A stretch of DNA of 50,956 nucleotides, taken from a marine gamma proteobacterium HTCC2143. GTDB taxonomy: Bacteria > Pseudomonadota > Gammaproteobacteria > Pseudomonadales > Dasaniaceae. The stretch spans positions 1-50,956 of the forward strand of contig AAVT01000015.1 of the NCBI GenBank assembly GCA_000169075.1, in the 5' to 3' direction. The notes below the pieces were generated by a model that saw only the letters and a program-made list of their open reading frames with translations, did not search any database and was not told where the DNA came from. Shown piece after piece: positions 24,339 through 33,874 of this stretch. Position 1 is the first letter of the stretch, and each line of letters opens with the position of its first letter. Position numbers and translations under genes: made by a program.

Positions 24339-24863
24339 ATGGCCCGCAAAATAATACAGCGGTTTGTACCCAGCCCGGACTGGGTGAAGAAGCAACGATC
24401 CTTGCGAGTATTGGGCAGCTGGCTACATGAACCTACTATTTGGCACCTGACCCGTCAAAGTGTCGCCAATGCTGTTTTCATCGGCGTTTTTGTCGCGTTT
24501 ATCCCTGTCCCCCTGCAGATGATTATCGCTGCCTTCATAGCGATAATACTGCGCGCCAATATGCCAATTTCAGTTGTATTAGTCTGGATTAGCAATCCTC
24601 TCACCATCGCGCCGATCTTTTATCTGGCGTTTAAAGTAGGTGCAGCCGTTATTGAGGTGCCCGCAGATAGCTTTGATTTTGAGCTGTCATGGCAATGGAT
24701 CGGACATGAGCTGGGCAGCATTTGGCAGCCATTTTTGCTAGGTTGTCTCTTGTGTGGGACTTTTTTCGGTTTGTTGGCGTCAACGATGGTGCGCTGGCTC
24801 TGGCGCAGGCATACGATTAAACGTTGGCACGAGCGCAGACTGCGGCGCGAGGCTCGCAAATAG
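24339..24863 (+). CDS. DUF2062 membrane protein
   Basis: The 174-residue product belongs to DUF2062. It has a basic N-terminus, the HLTRQSVANAVFIGVFVAFIP-type first helix (quoted in part: RQSVANAVFIGVF), a second helix with RANMPISVVLVWISNP, and a third before a very basic C-terminal tail (RRHTIKRWHERRLRREARK). The function of the family is not known. It is the only + strand gene between comEC and lolE; its end is 8 bases from the convergent lolE stop. The same neighbour is found beside comEC and lolC in Pseudomonas. Confidence 0.88.
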   Translation: MARKIIQRFVPSPDWVKKQRSLRVLGSWLHEPTIWHLTRQSVANAVFIGVFVAFIPVPLQMIIAAFIAIILRANMPISVVLVWISNPLTIAPIFYLAFKVGAAVIEVPADSFDFELSWQWIGHELGSIWQPFLLGCLLCGTFFGLLASTMVRWLWRRHTIKRWHERRLRREARK

Positions 24864-24870
24864 ATCGCAA

Positions 24871-26133
24871 TTACTCGTGTCTTAAGGCATCGGCCGGTTG
24901 TATTCTGGAGGCGCGCCAGGCGGGGTAGATAGTTGCTAAAATACTCATTGCAAAGGCTGTTCCGCACACCATGAAGACATCGCCAAGCCGTAAATCAGAG
25001 GGTAGGTAATCGACCGGGTACACATCTGAATTGAGAAACTGTATCCCTAAAACCCCTTCCATTCCTGACACGATGTCGGTTATTGTCAATGACAAAGCTA
25101 CACCTAGCAATGTACCAAATGCTGTTCCAATTAAGGCTATCAAACTGCCTTGGACAATAAAAATTGCCATCACACCCATTGGACTCGCGCCTGCAGTCCG
25201 CAGTATTGCAATATCTCCGCGCTTATCAGTTACGATCATAATTAGCGCGGACACTACGTTAAACGCGGCAACCGCAATGATCGTCAGAAGCATCAAACCA
25301 ACCAACTGCTTTGACAGCTGTATCGCCGAATACAAATTGCCATGGGTGCGAGTCCAATCTCTGGCAATGTATCCGTACGGGATGTTTTGACTTAACTCCC
25401 AAGCCACCCGGGGCGCTTCGAATGTATCGTTTAGTGTTACTCTAAGGCCTTTGCGACGCAAATCTGGAGGCATCAGCGACAGTGCTCGATTAATCGATAT
25501 TAGCGCAACGGATTGATCTAACTCGGTGCCCGTTTTAATCAGTGATGACACCTTCAGTCGAACAAATTTTGGCGAGACCCGCCCACTGTCGCTTTGTTGT
25601 GACACCATCAAGTTGATGTTATCGCCCACCGAAACGCCTAACCGAAGGGCCAATGCCGCCCCTAGTAATATCCCTTTACTGTGACTGCCTTCGGCATCAC
25701 TGAGACTCTCAAGTGCTAAATCATTCACATAGTCGCCAATAATCGAGACTGACTGTTCCCGCTGCTGGTCGATACCATAAATCAAAACGCCTTCTACTAT
25801 GGTGCCTTTTAGCAACATAGCATTGAGCTGGACAAAAGGTGCAACCGCTTTGACATCTGGGTGCCGCAAAACTTGGGCTTCAACATCGCGCCAATCCTCT
25901 GGTTGAACTGCCCCCTTACCGTAGCTGATAACATTAATTTGCGGAACTAGCCCTAGAATTCGCGTTCGCATCTCACGATCAAATCCATTCATGACCGATA
26001 ACACTAAAATAAGCAGCGCAACACCAACCGCCATGCCGCACATGGACACACCTGAGATGAACGACACCAGCTGGCTTCGGCGCTTTGCGCCAGCATAGCG
26101 AATTCCTATAAATAAAGGATAAGGGCTAAACAA
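24871..26133 (-). CDS. lolE: Lipoprotein-releasing ABC transporter permease LolE
   Basis: LolE is one membrane half of LolCDE, which extracts outer-membrane lipoproteins from the inner membrane and hands them to LolA. The protein has an N-terminal helix (PLFIGIRYAGAKRR, then VALLILVLSVMNGFDREMR), a large periplasmic domain, and three C-terminal helices ending in IYPAWRASRIQPADALRHE. The start is best placed at the TTG at 26133: AAGGG lies 7 bases upstream and family members begin close to this point. An ATG at 26163 would add ten unrelated residues and overlap lolD by 38 bases. Third gene of lolCDE. Confidence 0.93.
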   Translation of the reverse strand: MFSPYPLFIGIRYAGAKRRSQLVSFISGVSMCGMAVGVALLILVLSVMNGFDREMRTRILGLVPQINVISYGKGAVQPEDWRDVEAQVLRHPDVKAVAPFVQLNAMLLKGTIVEGVLIYGIDQQREQSVSIIGDYVNDLALESLSDAEGSHSKGILLGAALALRLGVSVGDNINLMVSQQSDSGRVSPKFVRLKVSSLIKTGTELDQSVALISINRALSLMPPDLRRKGLRVTLNDTFEAPRVAWELSQNIPYGYIARDWTRTHGNLYSAIQLSKQLVGLMLLTIIAVAAFNVVSALIMIVTDKRGDIAILRTAGASPMGVMAIFIVQGSLIALIGTAFGTLLGVALSLTITDIVSGMEGVLGIQFLNSDVYPVDYLPSDLRLGDVFMVCGTAFAMSILATIYPAWRASRIQPADALRHE

Positions 26134-26827
26134 CAGACTGCCCTTCGGACAAGGAGCCATCATTTAACGTTAGCTGCCGATCCATTTGACCGGCCAGCGT
26201 TAGGTCGTGGGTAACAATAATAAAGCTAGTATCCAGCTGCTTATTTAACTCAAGCATTAGCTGATGGATAGATTCGGCGGTATGGTGATCAAGATTTCCG
26301 GTGGGCTCATCGAGCAGTACACATTGAGGTTTGGTAACCAGCGCTCTGGCAATAGCTACTCGCTGGCGCTCACCACCTGATAGCTCTGAAGGCTTGTGAT
26401 CCAAGCGCTGGCCCAAACCCACTTTTTCTAACATCTCTTTGGCCACCATAGATATTTCCGCCGGTTTGTTACCTCTGATCAGTAACGGCATGGAAACGTT
26501 TTCCAGCGCGGTGAATTCTCCCAGCAAGTGGTGAAACTGATAAACGAAACCGAGGTATTCATTGCGAATAGTTCCCCGTTGTTTTTCTGTTAATGTTGTT
26601 AAATCTTTTCCCGCAACAACAACGGTACCTGAACTCGGAGTATCCAAGCCACCTAACATATTTAATAACGTCGATTTACCACTACCCGATGCACCAACGA
26701 TAGCTATTCTTTCGCCTTTCGCGACAGTCAGGCTGATACCCTGCAACACTTCTAGCTTGTGTGGGCCTTGCTGATAAATTTTAGTTAAATTTGTGCATTG
26801 TAAAACAACGCTTTCTTCATCATTCAT
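26126..26827 (-). CDS. lolD: Lipoprotein-releasing ABC transporter ATP-binding protein LolD
   Basis: The 233-residue ATPase powers LolCDE at the cytoplasmic face. Walker A is GASGSGKST (45-53), the signature is LSGGERQR (about 150), and Walker B is CVLLDEPTGNLD. It also has the MacB/LolD-type sequence GFVYQFHHLLGEFTALEN after Walker A. It starts 2 bases after lolC and overlaps the TTG start of lolE, so the three genes are translated as one tightly coupled unit. Confidence 0.96.
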   Translation of the reverse strand: MNDEESVVLQCTNLTKIYQQGPHKLEVLQGISLTVAKGERIAIVGASGSGKSTLLNMLGGLDTPSSGTVVVAGKDLTTLTEKQRGTIRNEYLGFVYQFHHLLGEFTALENVSMPLLIRGNKPAEISMVAKEMLEKVGLGQRLDHKPSELSGGERQRVAIARALVTKPQCVLLDEPTGNLDHHTAESIHQLMLELNKQLDTSFIIVTHDLTLAGQMDRQLTLNDGSLSEGQSVV

Positions 26828-26829
26828 GA

Positions 26830-28074
26830 TTATTCATAGCGCAAGGCTTCCGCGGGTTGAACCTTCGATGCACGTATCGATGGGTAAATTGTTGCCAGTG
26901 TACTTAGCACTAGACCACTCAACGCTATCAGGGCAATATCTCGCCATTCAAGTTCTGAGGGAATACGACTTAAGAAATAGACATCGGGATTGAACACATG
27001 CATACCTAAAGATGATTCAAACCAAGAAACTATGTCTCCTGTGTAGATAGCCATTGGAATCCCTATGGCTATACCAATGGCTATACCCGACAAGCCGACG
27101 GCCATCCCTTGTATCATGAACACTTTTAAAATTGCCGCGGGGGACGCTCCCATTGTTAGCAGCACAGCGATATCTGTGCGTTTGTCTGCGACCATCATTG
27201 TCACAATTGAAACTATATTGAAGGCGGCAATCAGCACGATGATCATCAGCAGCAACGTCATCATGGTTTTTTCCATCTCAACTGCGCGAAAAAGGCTTCC
27301 CTGCGTCTGCGCCCAACTGGTCGTCGTTGATTTGTCTGGCAAACTTTCGGTCAAAGCAGCTAGATATTTGTCAGCCATGAACAGATCATCAAACTGCAAC
27401 CGCAATCCGTTGACACTGTCGCCCATCTGGAATAATTTCTGGCCATCCTGCAAATGAATAAAGACTGTATTGCTATCGAGGTCTGCGCCTACCTTAAAAA
27501 TACCAGAAACGCGAAATCGTTTCTGTCTAGGGAAAATGCCCATTGGCGTGACAGTAACACGGGGTAAAACAACAGTGATTTCGTCACCAATATAGGCTCC
27601 CATATACCGCGAAACAATGTCACCAATAACCATATTATAACGTCCGGCTTGCAATCCATTTAAGTCACCGGAAATCATACTATCGCCAATTTTTGACACC
27701 CTCTTCTCAAATTGCGGGTCTATGGCGTACATGCGTGCACCTCGCACCTGCTTTGGACGACTCAACATTACAGTGCCGTCAATATAAGGAGCTGCTGCGA
27801 CAACACCCTCACCTTGCTCTACCTGCGATTTCCAGCGAGGCCAATCACCTAGCCGTTTGCCACCGCCCTCGATGAAGCCATGGGGAACTACAGCGAGTAT
27901 CCGACCTCGCAACTCGCCTTCAAAGCCATTCATAACCGACATAACAACAACCAGAGCGGCCACGCCCAACACCATACCCAGAAGAGAAATCAGCGATACA
28001 AAAGAGATGAATTGGCTTTTTTTCCCTGAGCGGGTATAGCGCAATCCAATAAACAAAGAGAATGGTTGGTACAT
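26830..28074 (-). CDS. lolC: Lipoprotein-releasing ABC transporter permease LolC
   Basis: The 414-residue inner-membrane permease is the first gene of lolCDE. It begins PFSLFIGLRYTRSGKKSQFI and continues to MSVMNGFEGELRGRIL. It has a large periplasmic region and three C-terminal helices, then IYPSIRASKVQPAEALRYE, typical of the LolC/LolE family. Naming it LolC and the later copy LolE rests on gene order. A TATAAT on the minus strand (28090-28095) lies 16 bases upstream of the ATG, without a clear -35. Its start region is divergent from the PilZ gene. Confidence 0.93.
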   Translation of the reverse strand: MYQPFSLFIGLRYTRSGKKSQFISFVSLISLLGMVLGVAALVVVMSVMNGFEGELRGRILAVVPHGFIEGGGKRLGDWPRWKSQVEQGEGVVAAAPYIDGTVMLSRPKQVRGARMYAIDPQFEKRVSKIGDSMISGDLNGLQAGRYNMVIGDIVSRYMGAYIGDEITVVLPRVTVTPMGIFPRQKRFRVSGIFKVGADLDSNTVFIHLQDGQKLFQMGDSVNGLRLQFDDLFMADKYLAALTESLPDKSTTTSWAQTQGSLFRAVEMEKTMMTLLLMIIVLIAAFNIVSIVTMMVADKRTDIAVLLTMGASPAAILKVFMIQGMAVGLSGIAIGIAIGIPMAIYTGDIVSWFESSLGMHVFNPDVYFLSRIPSELEWRDIALIALSGLVLSTLATIYPSIRASKVQPAEALRYE

Positions 28075-28250
28075 TAGTGTTTGGGGATCATTATATGTGC
28101 CACTTAAATCCAGCCGTTATTTTTGTGATTTCAATAAAACCGGCGCACACTATAGCGCTGGCACTAAGTTAGAGATATTCTTAGGAAGCTATATTATTAT
28201 TCCGTTGCGCCAGGAACCTGTTTAAAACGTACATCAGGGAGTTTACCCCA

Positions 28251-28844
28251 TTGGAACACGAATCGTCTTCCCCTATCACCGAGAATGAGCGCCGCAATTT
28301 TTTTCGCATTGACGATACAGTATTAATGCGATACCAAGCAATTGATGAAAATAGCGCCCGCGAACATCAAATACCGTCATTATTCAAAGAGGACGGGGCG
28401 TATTCTCTGATGAATGAATTAATGGAAATAGACCGGGACAACAACCTATTGCTCAGAGGTATTGCGGATAAAAATTATGAGCTAGAAGCCTACTTAAAAG
28501 GCCTCAACAAAAAACTGGATTTGATCGCAGCTAAAGTTGTCGAGTCTGATGAAAAAGCGGCTCATCAACAGTCTTATGATATTTCTATCAGTGAAGGTGG
28601 TTTAAGTTTCGTGTCATCTACCGAATTTATTCACGGCAGCTACCTCGCTTTGCAGATGACACTTTTACCTTCCCATCATTCATTGGTACTTTTTACCCGG
28701 GTCATTGGCTGCTCTCTTAGCGACAAGGGTTATGAGATTGGTCTGAATTTTTTGCAGTTGAAAGACGGGGAACGACAGTTAATCGCCAAGCACATTATGC
28801 AACTACAACTGGCTCAAAGGAGGTTGAACCATCATGGCAAATAA
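28251..28844 (+). CDS. PilZ-domain c-di-GMP binding protein
   Basis: The 197-residue cytoplasmic protein contains both PilZ signatures: ERRNFFRID near residue 14 (the RxxxR loop) and YDISISEGGLSF at about 106-117 (the D/N-x-S-x-x-G motif). A helical stretch lies between, longer than in minimal PilZ proteins. It should bind cyclic-di-GMP and relay it to a partner. The start is a TTG with GGGAG nine bases upstream; no other in-frame start fits. It is divergent from lolC and overlaps the next gene by 11 bases. A PilZ gene in this position is also known beside lolE in Pseudomonas. Confidence 0.88.
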   Translation: MEHESSSPITENERRNFFRIDDTVLMRYQAIDENSAREHQIPSLFKEDGAYSLMNELMEIDRDNNLLLRGIADKNYELEAYLKGLNKKLDLIAAKVVESDEKAAHQQSYDISISEGGLSFVSSTEFIHGSYLALQMTLLPSHHSLVLFTRVIGCSLSDKGYEIGLNFLQLKDGERQLIAKHIMQLQLAQRRLNHHGK

Positions 28845-29160
28845 GCACATTGCAATAAACATTGTTCTTTTTGCTACACTCATGGCGCTAACAGGTATCA
28901 GTCAGGCTGAGACTATCCTTTTGCCGATAGCCGGTCAGGGTAATTACCTAGGAGAAATAATCAAGCCGGTCAAAGGGCAAAAACAGCAGCAAATAAGCCA
29001 TCAATTTGGCACACCAATTCATACTAGCACCCCTACCGGGACACCACCTATTACGCGCTGGGATTACCCAGATTTTAGCGTCTATTTTGAAGGGGATGTG
29101 GTCATACACAGTGTCTTGAAACACCGCAGGCTGGACAGCCAGGCTACTGACAAACGGTAA
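28834..29160 (+). CDS. Small exported protein, unknown function
   Basis: The 108-residue product has a signal peptide (IVLFATLMALTGISQA, cleaved before ET). The mature part is about 82 residues and includes YLGEIIKPVKGQ, then QQQISHQFGTPIHT, RWDYPDFSVYFEGDVVIHSV and a basic tail. GGAGG lies 10 bases before the ATG, inside the PilZ gene, so the two are probably coupled. The QFGTP...W.Y.dfsVYFE.d.VIHsV pattern resembles small periplasmic proteins sharing a BamE-like fold, sometimes labelled phosphodiesterase in databases. I cannot support an enzymatic role. Confidence 0.75.
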   Translation: MANKHIAINIVLFATLMALTGISQAETILLPIAGQGNYLGEIIKPVKGQKQQQISHQFGTPIHTSTPTGTPPITRWDYPDFSVYFEGDVVIHSVLKHRRLDSQATDKR

Positions 29161-29171
29161 TAATCGCGATC

Positions 29172-29405
29172 TTAACGCGGTCTTTCTGACATGGCATCGT
29201 AGGCCAGATTAGCTTTTCCGATGATCTCGGTTTCGCGCTTCCAATCGGACTCGTCGCCACCGCAGACCATACAAGATTCCTTCATGCCGAGAGCACTCAG
29301 ACCGCCGCAGGAACCTTTGATAGGTTTGTTAGACAAAATGACACCGATTGCCATTCCGCCAACAATTAATAACATCAAAACAAAAGCCAGTAATAGTGTT
29401 GTCAT
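29172..29405 (-). CDS. nqrM: Na+-NQR maturation protein NqrM
   Basis: The 77-residue inner-membrane protein has one N-terminal helix (LLLAFVLMLLIVGGMAIGVIL) and conserved cysteines C33, C45 and C48 in GSCGGLSALG and ESCMVCGG. NqrM is needed for assembly of the Fe centre held between NqrD and NqrE. It lies 125 bases after apbE at the end of the nqr cluster, the usual place. The length and cysteine pattern match the family (formerly DUF539). Confidence 0.9.
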   Translation of the reverse strand: MTTLLLAFVLMLLIVGGMAIGVILSNKPIKGSCGGLSALGMKESCMVCGGDESDWKRETEIIGKANLAYDAMSERPR

Positions 29406-29530
29406 AATACACTCAGTAGTCGATCGGACTGGTTATTTTAACGTTCTGCGAGCAAGACATAAAGCCTAAGATCAACGAATAATACTCTGACCAGTCAATC
29501 TTTCTTCGTGGTTATACCACACCGATGGAC

Positions 29531-30586
29531 CTACAATTCCAGGTACGCGCCAAATGCTTCGCTGTATTTGTCCACAAAACCTTCTTCAGTCTTGATAATC
29601 ATGTAAACCGCAAGTCCCTGCTCAGACGCCATTTGCAGACCTTTTTCCGACCCCATAACACTCATTGCAGTCGCCAGCGCATCCGCATAGGCGGACGTCT
29701 CCGCAATGACGGTGACAGAGGCCAACGAATGATCAACCGGATAACCCGTCAAAGGGTCGATCGTGTGTGAGTACCGCTTACCTGCCACTTCGAAATAATT
29801 GCGGTAATCTCCGGACGTAGCCAGCGCTGCATCAACGATGCTGATAGCTTGCCTGGCACTGCCAAAACTACTCGAGTCGGGTTGTTCGATAGCGATTCTC
29901 CATGGCGCTCGTCGAGGGCTATTACCTCGGAGCCTTATCTCGCCACCAATTTCAACCATAAAACGCTCATAGCCCGCATACAGTAATAAGTCTGATATCT
30001 TATCAACAGCATAACCTTTTGCTATGCCCGAGAGGTCAAGCGCAACGGCGCTCGTTTTTCTGACTCGACTGTTTTCTAAGTTCAGCTCAATATGAGTGAA
30101 GCCCGTATTCGATAATAAATACTGAATATCACTCGCTGCAGGAACGGTATTGTCGGGACCGCGCGGCTCGGGGCCGAAGCCCCATAAATTCACCAGAGGA
30201 CCGACAGTGATGTCAAAAGCGCCACCACTGATCCAGCCTAATTCCAGACTTAATAGCAAAACATCAAACAAATTAGAACTGACGGAGACCCAATCACCCA
30301 CCAGCGCTTTATTCAGAAGAGATAATTCTGAGTCATCAATATATGTCGACATCTGCTGACTAATCAGAATCAATTGCTGATCTATCGCCTGCTGTAATAT
30401 TTTTTGGTCCGCATGGGTGCTACCGTCCTTAACGACGGTAATGTGGTAGCTAGTGCCCATTGTCTGGCCGACAAGAACAAAGTGGCCATCTTGTTGGGGG
30501 CTACAGGCAGTAAAAGCCAACAAAGCCACAAACAAAAAGAGCAGCTTAGCTGCTCTTTTTATACGGATAATAGTTCGCATTCCCAT
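29531..30586 (-). CDS. apbE: FAD:protein FMN transferase (ApbE), lipoprotein
   Basis: The 351-residue enzyme attaches FMN covalently to threonines in NqrB and NqrC. A lipoprotein-type signal ends FTAC (cysteine at 28), so it is anchored on the periplasmic side. Conserved segments are LVGQTMGTSYHITVV, GAFDITVGPLVNLWGFGP, ALDLSGIAKGYAVDKI (the flavin-binding block) and SHTIDPLTGYPV. It begins 2 bases after nqrF, so it is translated with the reductase genes whose products it modifies. Confidence 0.95.
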   Translation of the reverse strand: MGMRTIIRIKRAAKLLFLFVALLAFTACSPQQDGHFVLVGQTMGTSYHITVVKDGSTHADQKILQQAIDQQLILISQQMSTYIDDSELSLLNKALVGDWVSVSSNLFDVLLLSLELGWISGGAFDITVGPLVNLWGFGPEPRGPDNTVPAASDIQYLLSNTGFTHIELNLENSRVRKTSAVALDLSGIAKGYAVDKISDLLLYAGYERFMVEIGGEIRLRGNSPRRAPWRIAIEQPDSSSFGSARQAISIVDAALATSGDYRNYFEVAGKRYSHTIDPLTGYPVDHSLASVTVIAETSAYADALATAMSVMGSEKGLQMASEQGLAVYMIIKTEEGFVDKYSEAFGAYLEL

Positions 30587-30588
30587 AC

Positions 30589-31809
30589 TTACGAGAATTC
30601 ATCCAGCATTATATTTTCTTCTTCGACACCTAAACTGTGCAGCATCGATATAACCGCCGCGTTCATCATTGGCGGACCGCACATATAAAACTCGCAGTCT
30701 TCCGGCGCGGGATGATCTTTCAGATAGTGGTCCTGAACGGTATTGTGGATGAAACCTGTCATACCCGTCCAATTATCTTCCGGCTGCGCATCGCTTAATG
30801 CCAGATGCCATTCGAAATTTGGAAATTCCGCTGCCAACATATCGTAGTCTTCGGCATAGAATACTTCACGCAAGGACCGAGCACCGTACCAGAATGTTAT
30901 TTTGCGCTTGGTGTTTAATCGTTTCAGCTGATCAAAAATATGCGATCGCATAGGTGCCATACCAGCGCCACCACCAATAAACACCATCTCGGAATCCGTT
31001 TCTTTGGCAAAAAACTCTCCAAATGGACCAAACACCATGACCTTGTCACCGGGCTTCAAACTGAATGCCCAAGACGACATTTGGCCAGCAGGCAAACTTA
31101 GATTATTGGGCGGTGGCGTTGCACAGCGGATATTGAATTTTACCACCCCTTTCTCGCCTGGATAATTAGCCATCGAGTAAGCGCGAATGATAGGCTCATC
31201 AACTTTTGATTCAACATCAAAAAATCCAAACCGTTCCCAATCTCCCCGATAATCATCACCAACATCGAAGTCGCTGTATTTAACCGCGTGTGCTGGCGCT
31301 TCAAGCTGCACGTATCCCCCCGCCCGGAAGTCGACATTCTCGCCTTCCGGTAACTTCAGCGTAAGCTCTTTTATAAATGTTGCAACGTTGGGGTTACTCT
31401 CAACGGTACACTCCCATTGTTTGATACCAAAAACTTCTTCCGGCACAGTGATTTCCATGTCTTGCTTGACCGATGTCTGACAGGACAAACGCCAACCGTC
31501 ACGCGCGTCACGAGGGGTAAAGTGCGGCTCTTCGGTCGGCAACATTGAGCCACCACCCTCCGAAATAATACATTTACACTGAGCACAAGTACCACCACCA
31601 CCACATGCAGACGCCAAAAATACGTTTTGCGCGGCCAGCGTTTGCAGCAACTTATCACCTGCAGGCACTGATAGAGTCTTCTCGCCATTAATAACAATGT
31701 TTACATTTCCAGAAGTCACCATTCGTGCGCGAGCAGTCAGTATTACCGCGACCAAAGTCAGGACAATCACGGTAAACATGCCTACACCGAGGACAATCAC
31801 TTGATTCAT
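30589..31809 (-). CDS. nqrF: Na+-NQR subunit F (NADH dehydrogenase with [2Fe-2S] and FAD)
   Basis: The 406-residue subunit accepts electrons from NADH. A single N-terminal helix is followed by a plant-type ferredoxin domain with cluster ligands C69, C75, C78 and C110 (SACGGGGTCAQCKC). An FAD domain (RAYSMANYPGE) and an NAD domain (MVFIGGGAGMAPMRSHI, EFYMCGPPMM) come after. The terminal LDEFS is typical. It follows nqrE by 12 bases. Confidence 0.97.
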   Translation of the reverse strand: MNQVIVLGVGMFTVIVLTLVAVILTARARMVTSGNVNIVINGEKTLSVPAGDKLLQTLAAQNVFLASACGGGGTCAQCKCIISEGGGSMLPTEEPHFTPRDARDGWRLSCQTSVKQDMEITVPEEVFGIKQWECTVESNPNVATFIKELTLKLPEGENVDFRAGGYVQLEAPAHAVKYSDFDVGDDYRGDWERFGFFDVESKVDEPIIRAYSMANYPGEKGVVKFNIRCATPPPNNLSLPAGQMSSWAFSLKPGDKVMVFGPFGEFFAKETDSEMVFIGGGAGMAPMRSHIFDQLKRLNTKRKITFWYGARSLREVFYAEDYDMLAAEFPNFEWHLALSDAQPEDNWTGMTGFIHNTVQDHYLKDHPAPEDCEFYMCGPPMMNAAVISMLHSLGVEEENIMLDEFS

Positions 31810-31821
31810 TCTAATTCGCCT

Positions 31822-32436
31822 CTAGATATCTATTCCACCGAAGGACATAAAGCCCAACGACATTAAACCCACTGTGATAAAGGTAATGCCAAGACCCTGA
31901 AGTCCGGCGGGTACATCGCTGTATTTCATTTTTTCACGTATTCCCGCTAATAAAATGATAGCAATGGCCCAGCCAACACCCGCGCCCACTCCAAACACTA
32001 CAGACTCACCAAAATCATGTTCACGCTCTACCATAAGCAACGATGCACCCAAAATGGCACAGTTGACCGTAATTAGCGGTAAAAACACCCCTAGCGCGTT
32101 GTATAAAGCCGGTACAAATTTATCAAGGAACATCTCCAAAATTTGTACCAGCGCAGCGATAACACCTATGTAGCTCAACAGACCGAGAAAACTAAGATCA
32201 ACCGATGCAAACTCTGGACTCAGCCACACTAACGCACCTTCGCGCAGCAAATAGGTATAGATCAGATAATTAACCGGGACCGTAATAGACAACACGACGA
32301 CAACTGCGATACCCAAACCAATCGCAGCATTCATCTTCTTAGAAAGCGCAAGCAAGGTACACATACCCAGAAACAAGCTCAGTGCCATATTCTTAATAAA
32401 TATAGCGCTGACGAACAGACTCAGATAATGCTCCAT
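31822..32436 (-). CDS. nqrE: Na+-NQR subunit E
   Basis: The 204-residue integral membrane subunit has six helices and, with NqrD, holds an iron centre between them. LFLGMCTLLALSKK includes the N-terminal cysteine and NCAILGASL holds the second. The start overlaps the nqrD stop (TAATG), so the two are coupled. NqrE and NqrD are related by an ancient duplication. Confidence 0.97.
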   Translation of the reverse strand: MEHYLSLFVSAIFIKNMALSLFLGMCTLLALSKKMNAAIGLGIAVVVVLSITVPVNYLIYTYLLREGALVWLSPEFASVDLSFLGLLSYIGVIAALVQILEMFLDKFVPALYNALGVFLPLITVNCAILGASLLMVEREHDFGESVVFGVGAGVGWAIAIILLAGIREKMKYSDVPAGLQGLGITFITVGLMSLGFMSFGGIDI

Positions 32437-33098
32437 TACACAGCCTCCTGAGCTTTAGTGTTATCGGTAATGGATAACTCCGGCACTTCGACTTGATCTT
32501 TTTTCCATGCCCTTAATCCCCAGATAAAAAAGCCAATTAGGAAGAACGCACTAGGGGGCGCCAACAGCAGCCCGTTTGGCTGATACCAACCGCCCTCATT
32601 GACCAGCGGCAAGATCTCTATGCCCATTAACTTACCTGCGCCAAACAATTCGCGCACGATAGCAACGGCGACGAGAATAGCGCTGTAACCCAAGCCGTTG
32701 CCAATACCATCCATAAAACTGGGGATAGGTGGATTTTTCATGGCAAATGCTTCAGCCCGGCCCATAACGATGCAATTAGTGATAATCAAACCGACAAAAA
32801 CCGACAACTGTTTGCTGATGTCATAAAAATAGGCTTTTAACAATTGATCAACCACGATGACCAATGACGCGATAATCACCATCTGAACAATAATTCGAAT
32901 ACTGCTGGGAATATGATTGCGAATGAGGGAAATCGAAAAATTGGAACATCCTGTTACCACCGTTACCGAGAGTGCCATGACCAGAGTCACTTTCAAACTG
33001 GAGGTTACTGCCAGCGCCGAACAGATGCCAAGCACCTGTAACGCAATAGGATTGTTTTTAAAAATTGGGTCGATTAATGAATCTTTAACTGTAGACAT
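32436..33098 (-). CDS. nqrD: Na+-NQR subunit D
   Basis: The 220-residue integral membrane subunit pairs with NqrE around an iron centre. ALQVLGICSALAVTSSLK and NCIVMGRAEAFAMKNPP carry the conserved cysteines. It overlaps nqrC and nqrE through TAATG junctions. The C-terminal tail (KDQVEVPELSITDNTK) is polar and cytoplasmic. Confidence 0.97.
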   Translation of the reverse strand: MSTVKDSLIDPIFKNNPIALQVLGICSALAVTSSLKVTLVMALSVTVVTGCSNFSISLIRNHIPSSIRIIVQMVIIASLVIVVDQLLKAYFYDISKQLSVFVGLIITNCIVMGRAEAFAMKNPPIPSFMDGIGNGLGYSAILVAVAIVRELFGAGKLMGIEILPLVNEGGWYQPNGLLLAPPSAFFLIGFFIWGLRAWKKDQVEVPELSITDNTKAQEAV

Positions 33099-33874
33099 TA
33101 GCCTGCTTCCCCTAAATATAGTTTCCCAAGAAACTTCTGAAACCCTTGCTCGCCCAGCCAGAACTGCACCAAGTTTGTCACACCATTACTGGTCAGCGTT
33201 GCACCTGCTAAACCATCTATTTGGTAATCGGCGGAGTCAGAAGCGGGGTCGACCGAGCCCTTGACCAGCTGAATTTCAACGCCGCCATCTTTATAAACCT
33301 TCTTACCCGGCCACAGTGCTTTCCATCTGGGGTTATCGACTTCACCGCCGAGACCCGGTGTTTCAGTATGCTGATAGAACCCTAATCCGGCGACGGTTTG
33401 ACCATCCTTCTCCAGCGCCAGATACCCATGCAGCGTCGACCATAGGCCGTAGCCCCTGACCGGAAGTATGATCTTGTTTAATTGCCCGTCTGTTTCAACT
33501 AAATAAACCAACGCAAAGTTTTCTCGACGCGAGATTTTAGCGATATCTTCGCTGCTGGTTAAATTTATCGAAATATCTCTGTCCTTAGCCGATCGCAACT
33601 GATCAAAGCTGTCTGCGTCGACTTCATCAGTGAATAGACCACTGTTGAGATCGACCACGCGAGACGTTACCAGCTCATTAAACTGTTCTTCTATACCGGC
33701 GTCCGCTTGCAACATACCCGCAGCTGCAAGAATATTGGTATAACGATCAATTTTTTTGTTGATGTCTTGTCTGTCTTTCAGCAGTACCGCTGCACTGGAC
33801 ACCACCAGCGAGCAAACGATACAAAGAACTAGCGCCACAGTGACGGTTCTTGATGTGGATTCCATCTTAGCCAC
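33098..33874 (-). CDS. nqrC: Na+-NQR subunit C (covalent FMN)
   Basis: The subunit has one N-terminal helix and a periplasmic domain with covalently bound FMN. The flavinylation motif DGLAGATLTS places the modified threonine at T226, almost the same position as T225 of the Vibrio protein. The start is a GTG at 33874, with GGAGG seven bases upstream inside the end of nqrB; this gives 258 residues, the normal length. A more upstream ATG at 33943 would add 23 residues overlapping nqrB and is unlikely. FMN is attached by the ApbE encoded in the same operon. Confidence 0.96.
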   Translation of the reverse strand: MAKMESTSRTVTVALVLCIVCSLVVSSAAVLLKDRQDINKKIDRYTNILAAAGMLQADAGIEEQFNELVTSRVVDLNSGLFTDEVDADSFDQLRSAKDRDISINLTSSEDIAKISRRENFALVYLVETDGQLNKIILPVRGYGLWSTLHGYLALEKDGQTVAGLGFYQHTETPGLGGEVDNPRWKALWPGKKVYKDGGVEIQLVKGSVDPASDSADYQIDGLAGATLTSNGVTNLVQFWLGEQGFQKFLGKLYLGEAG

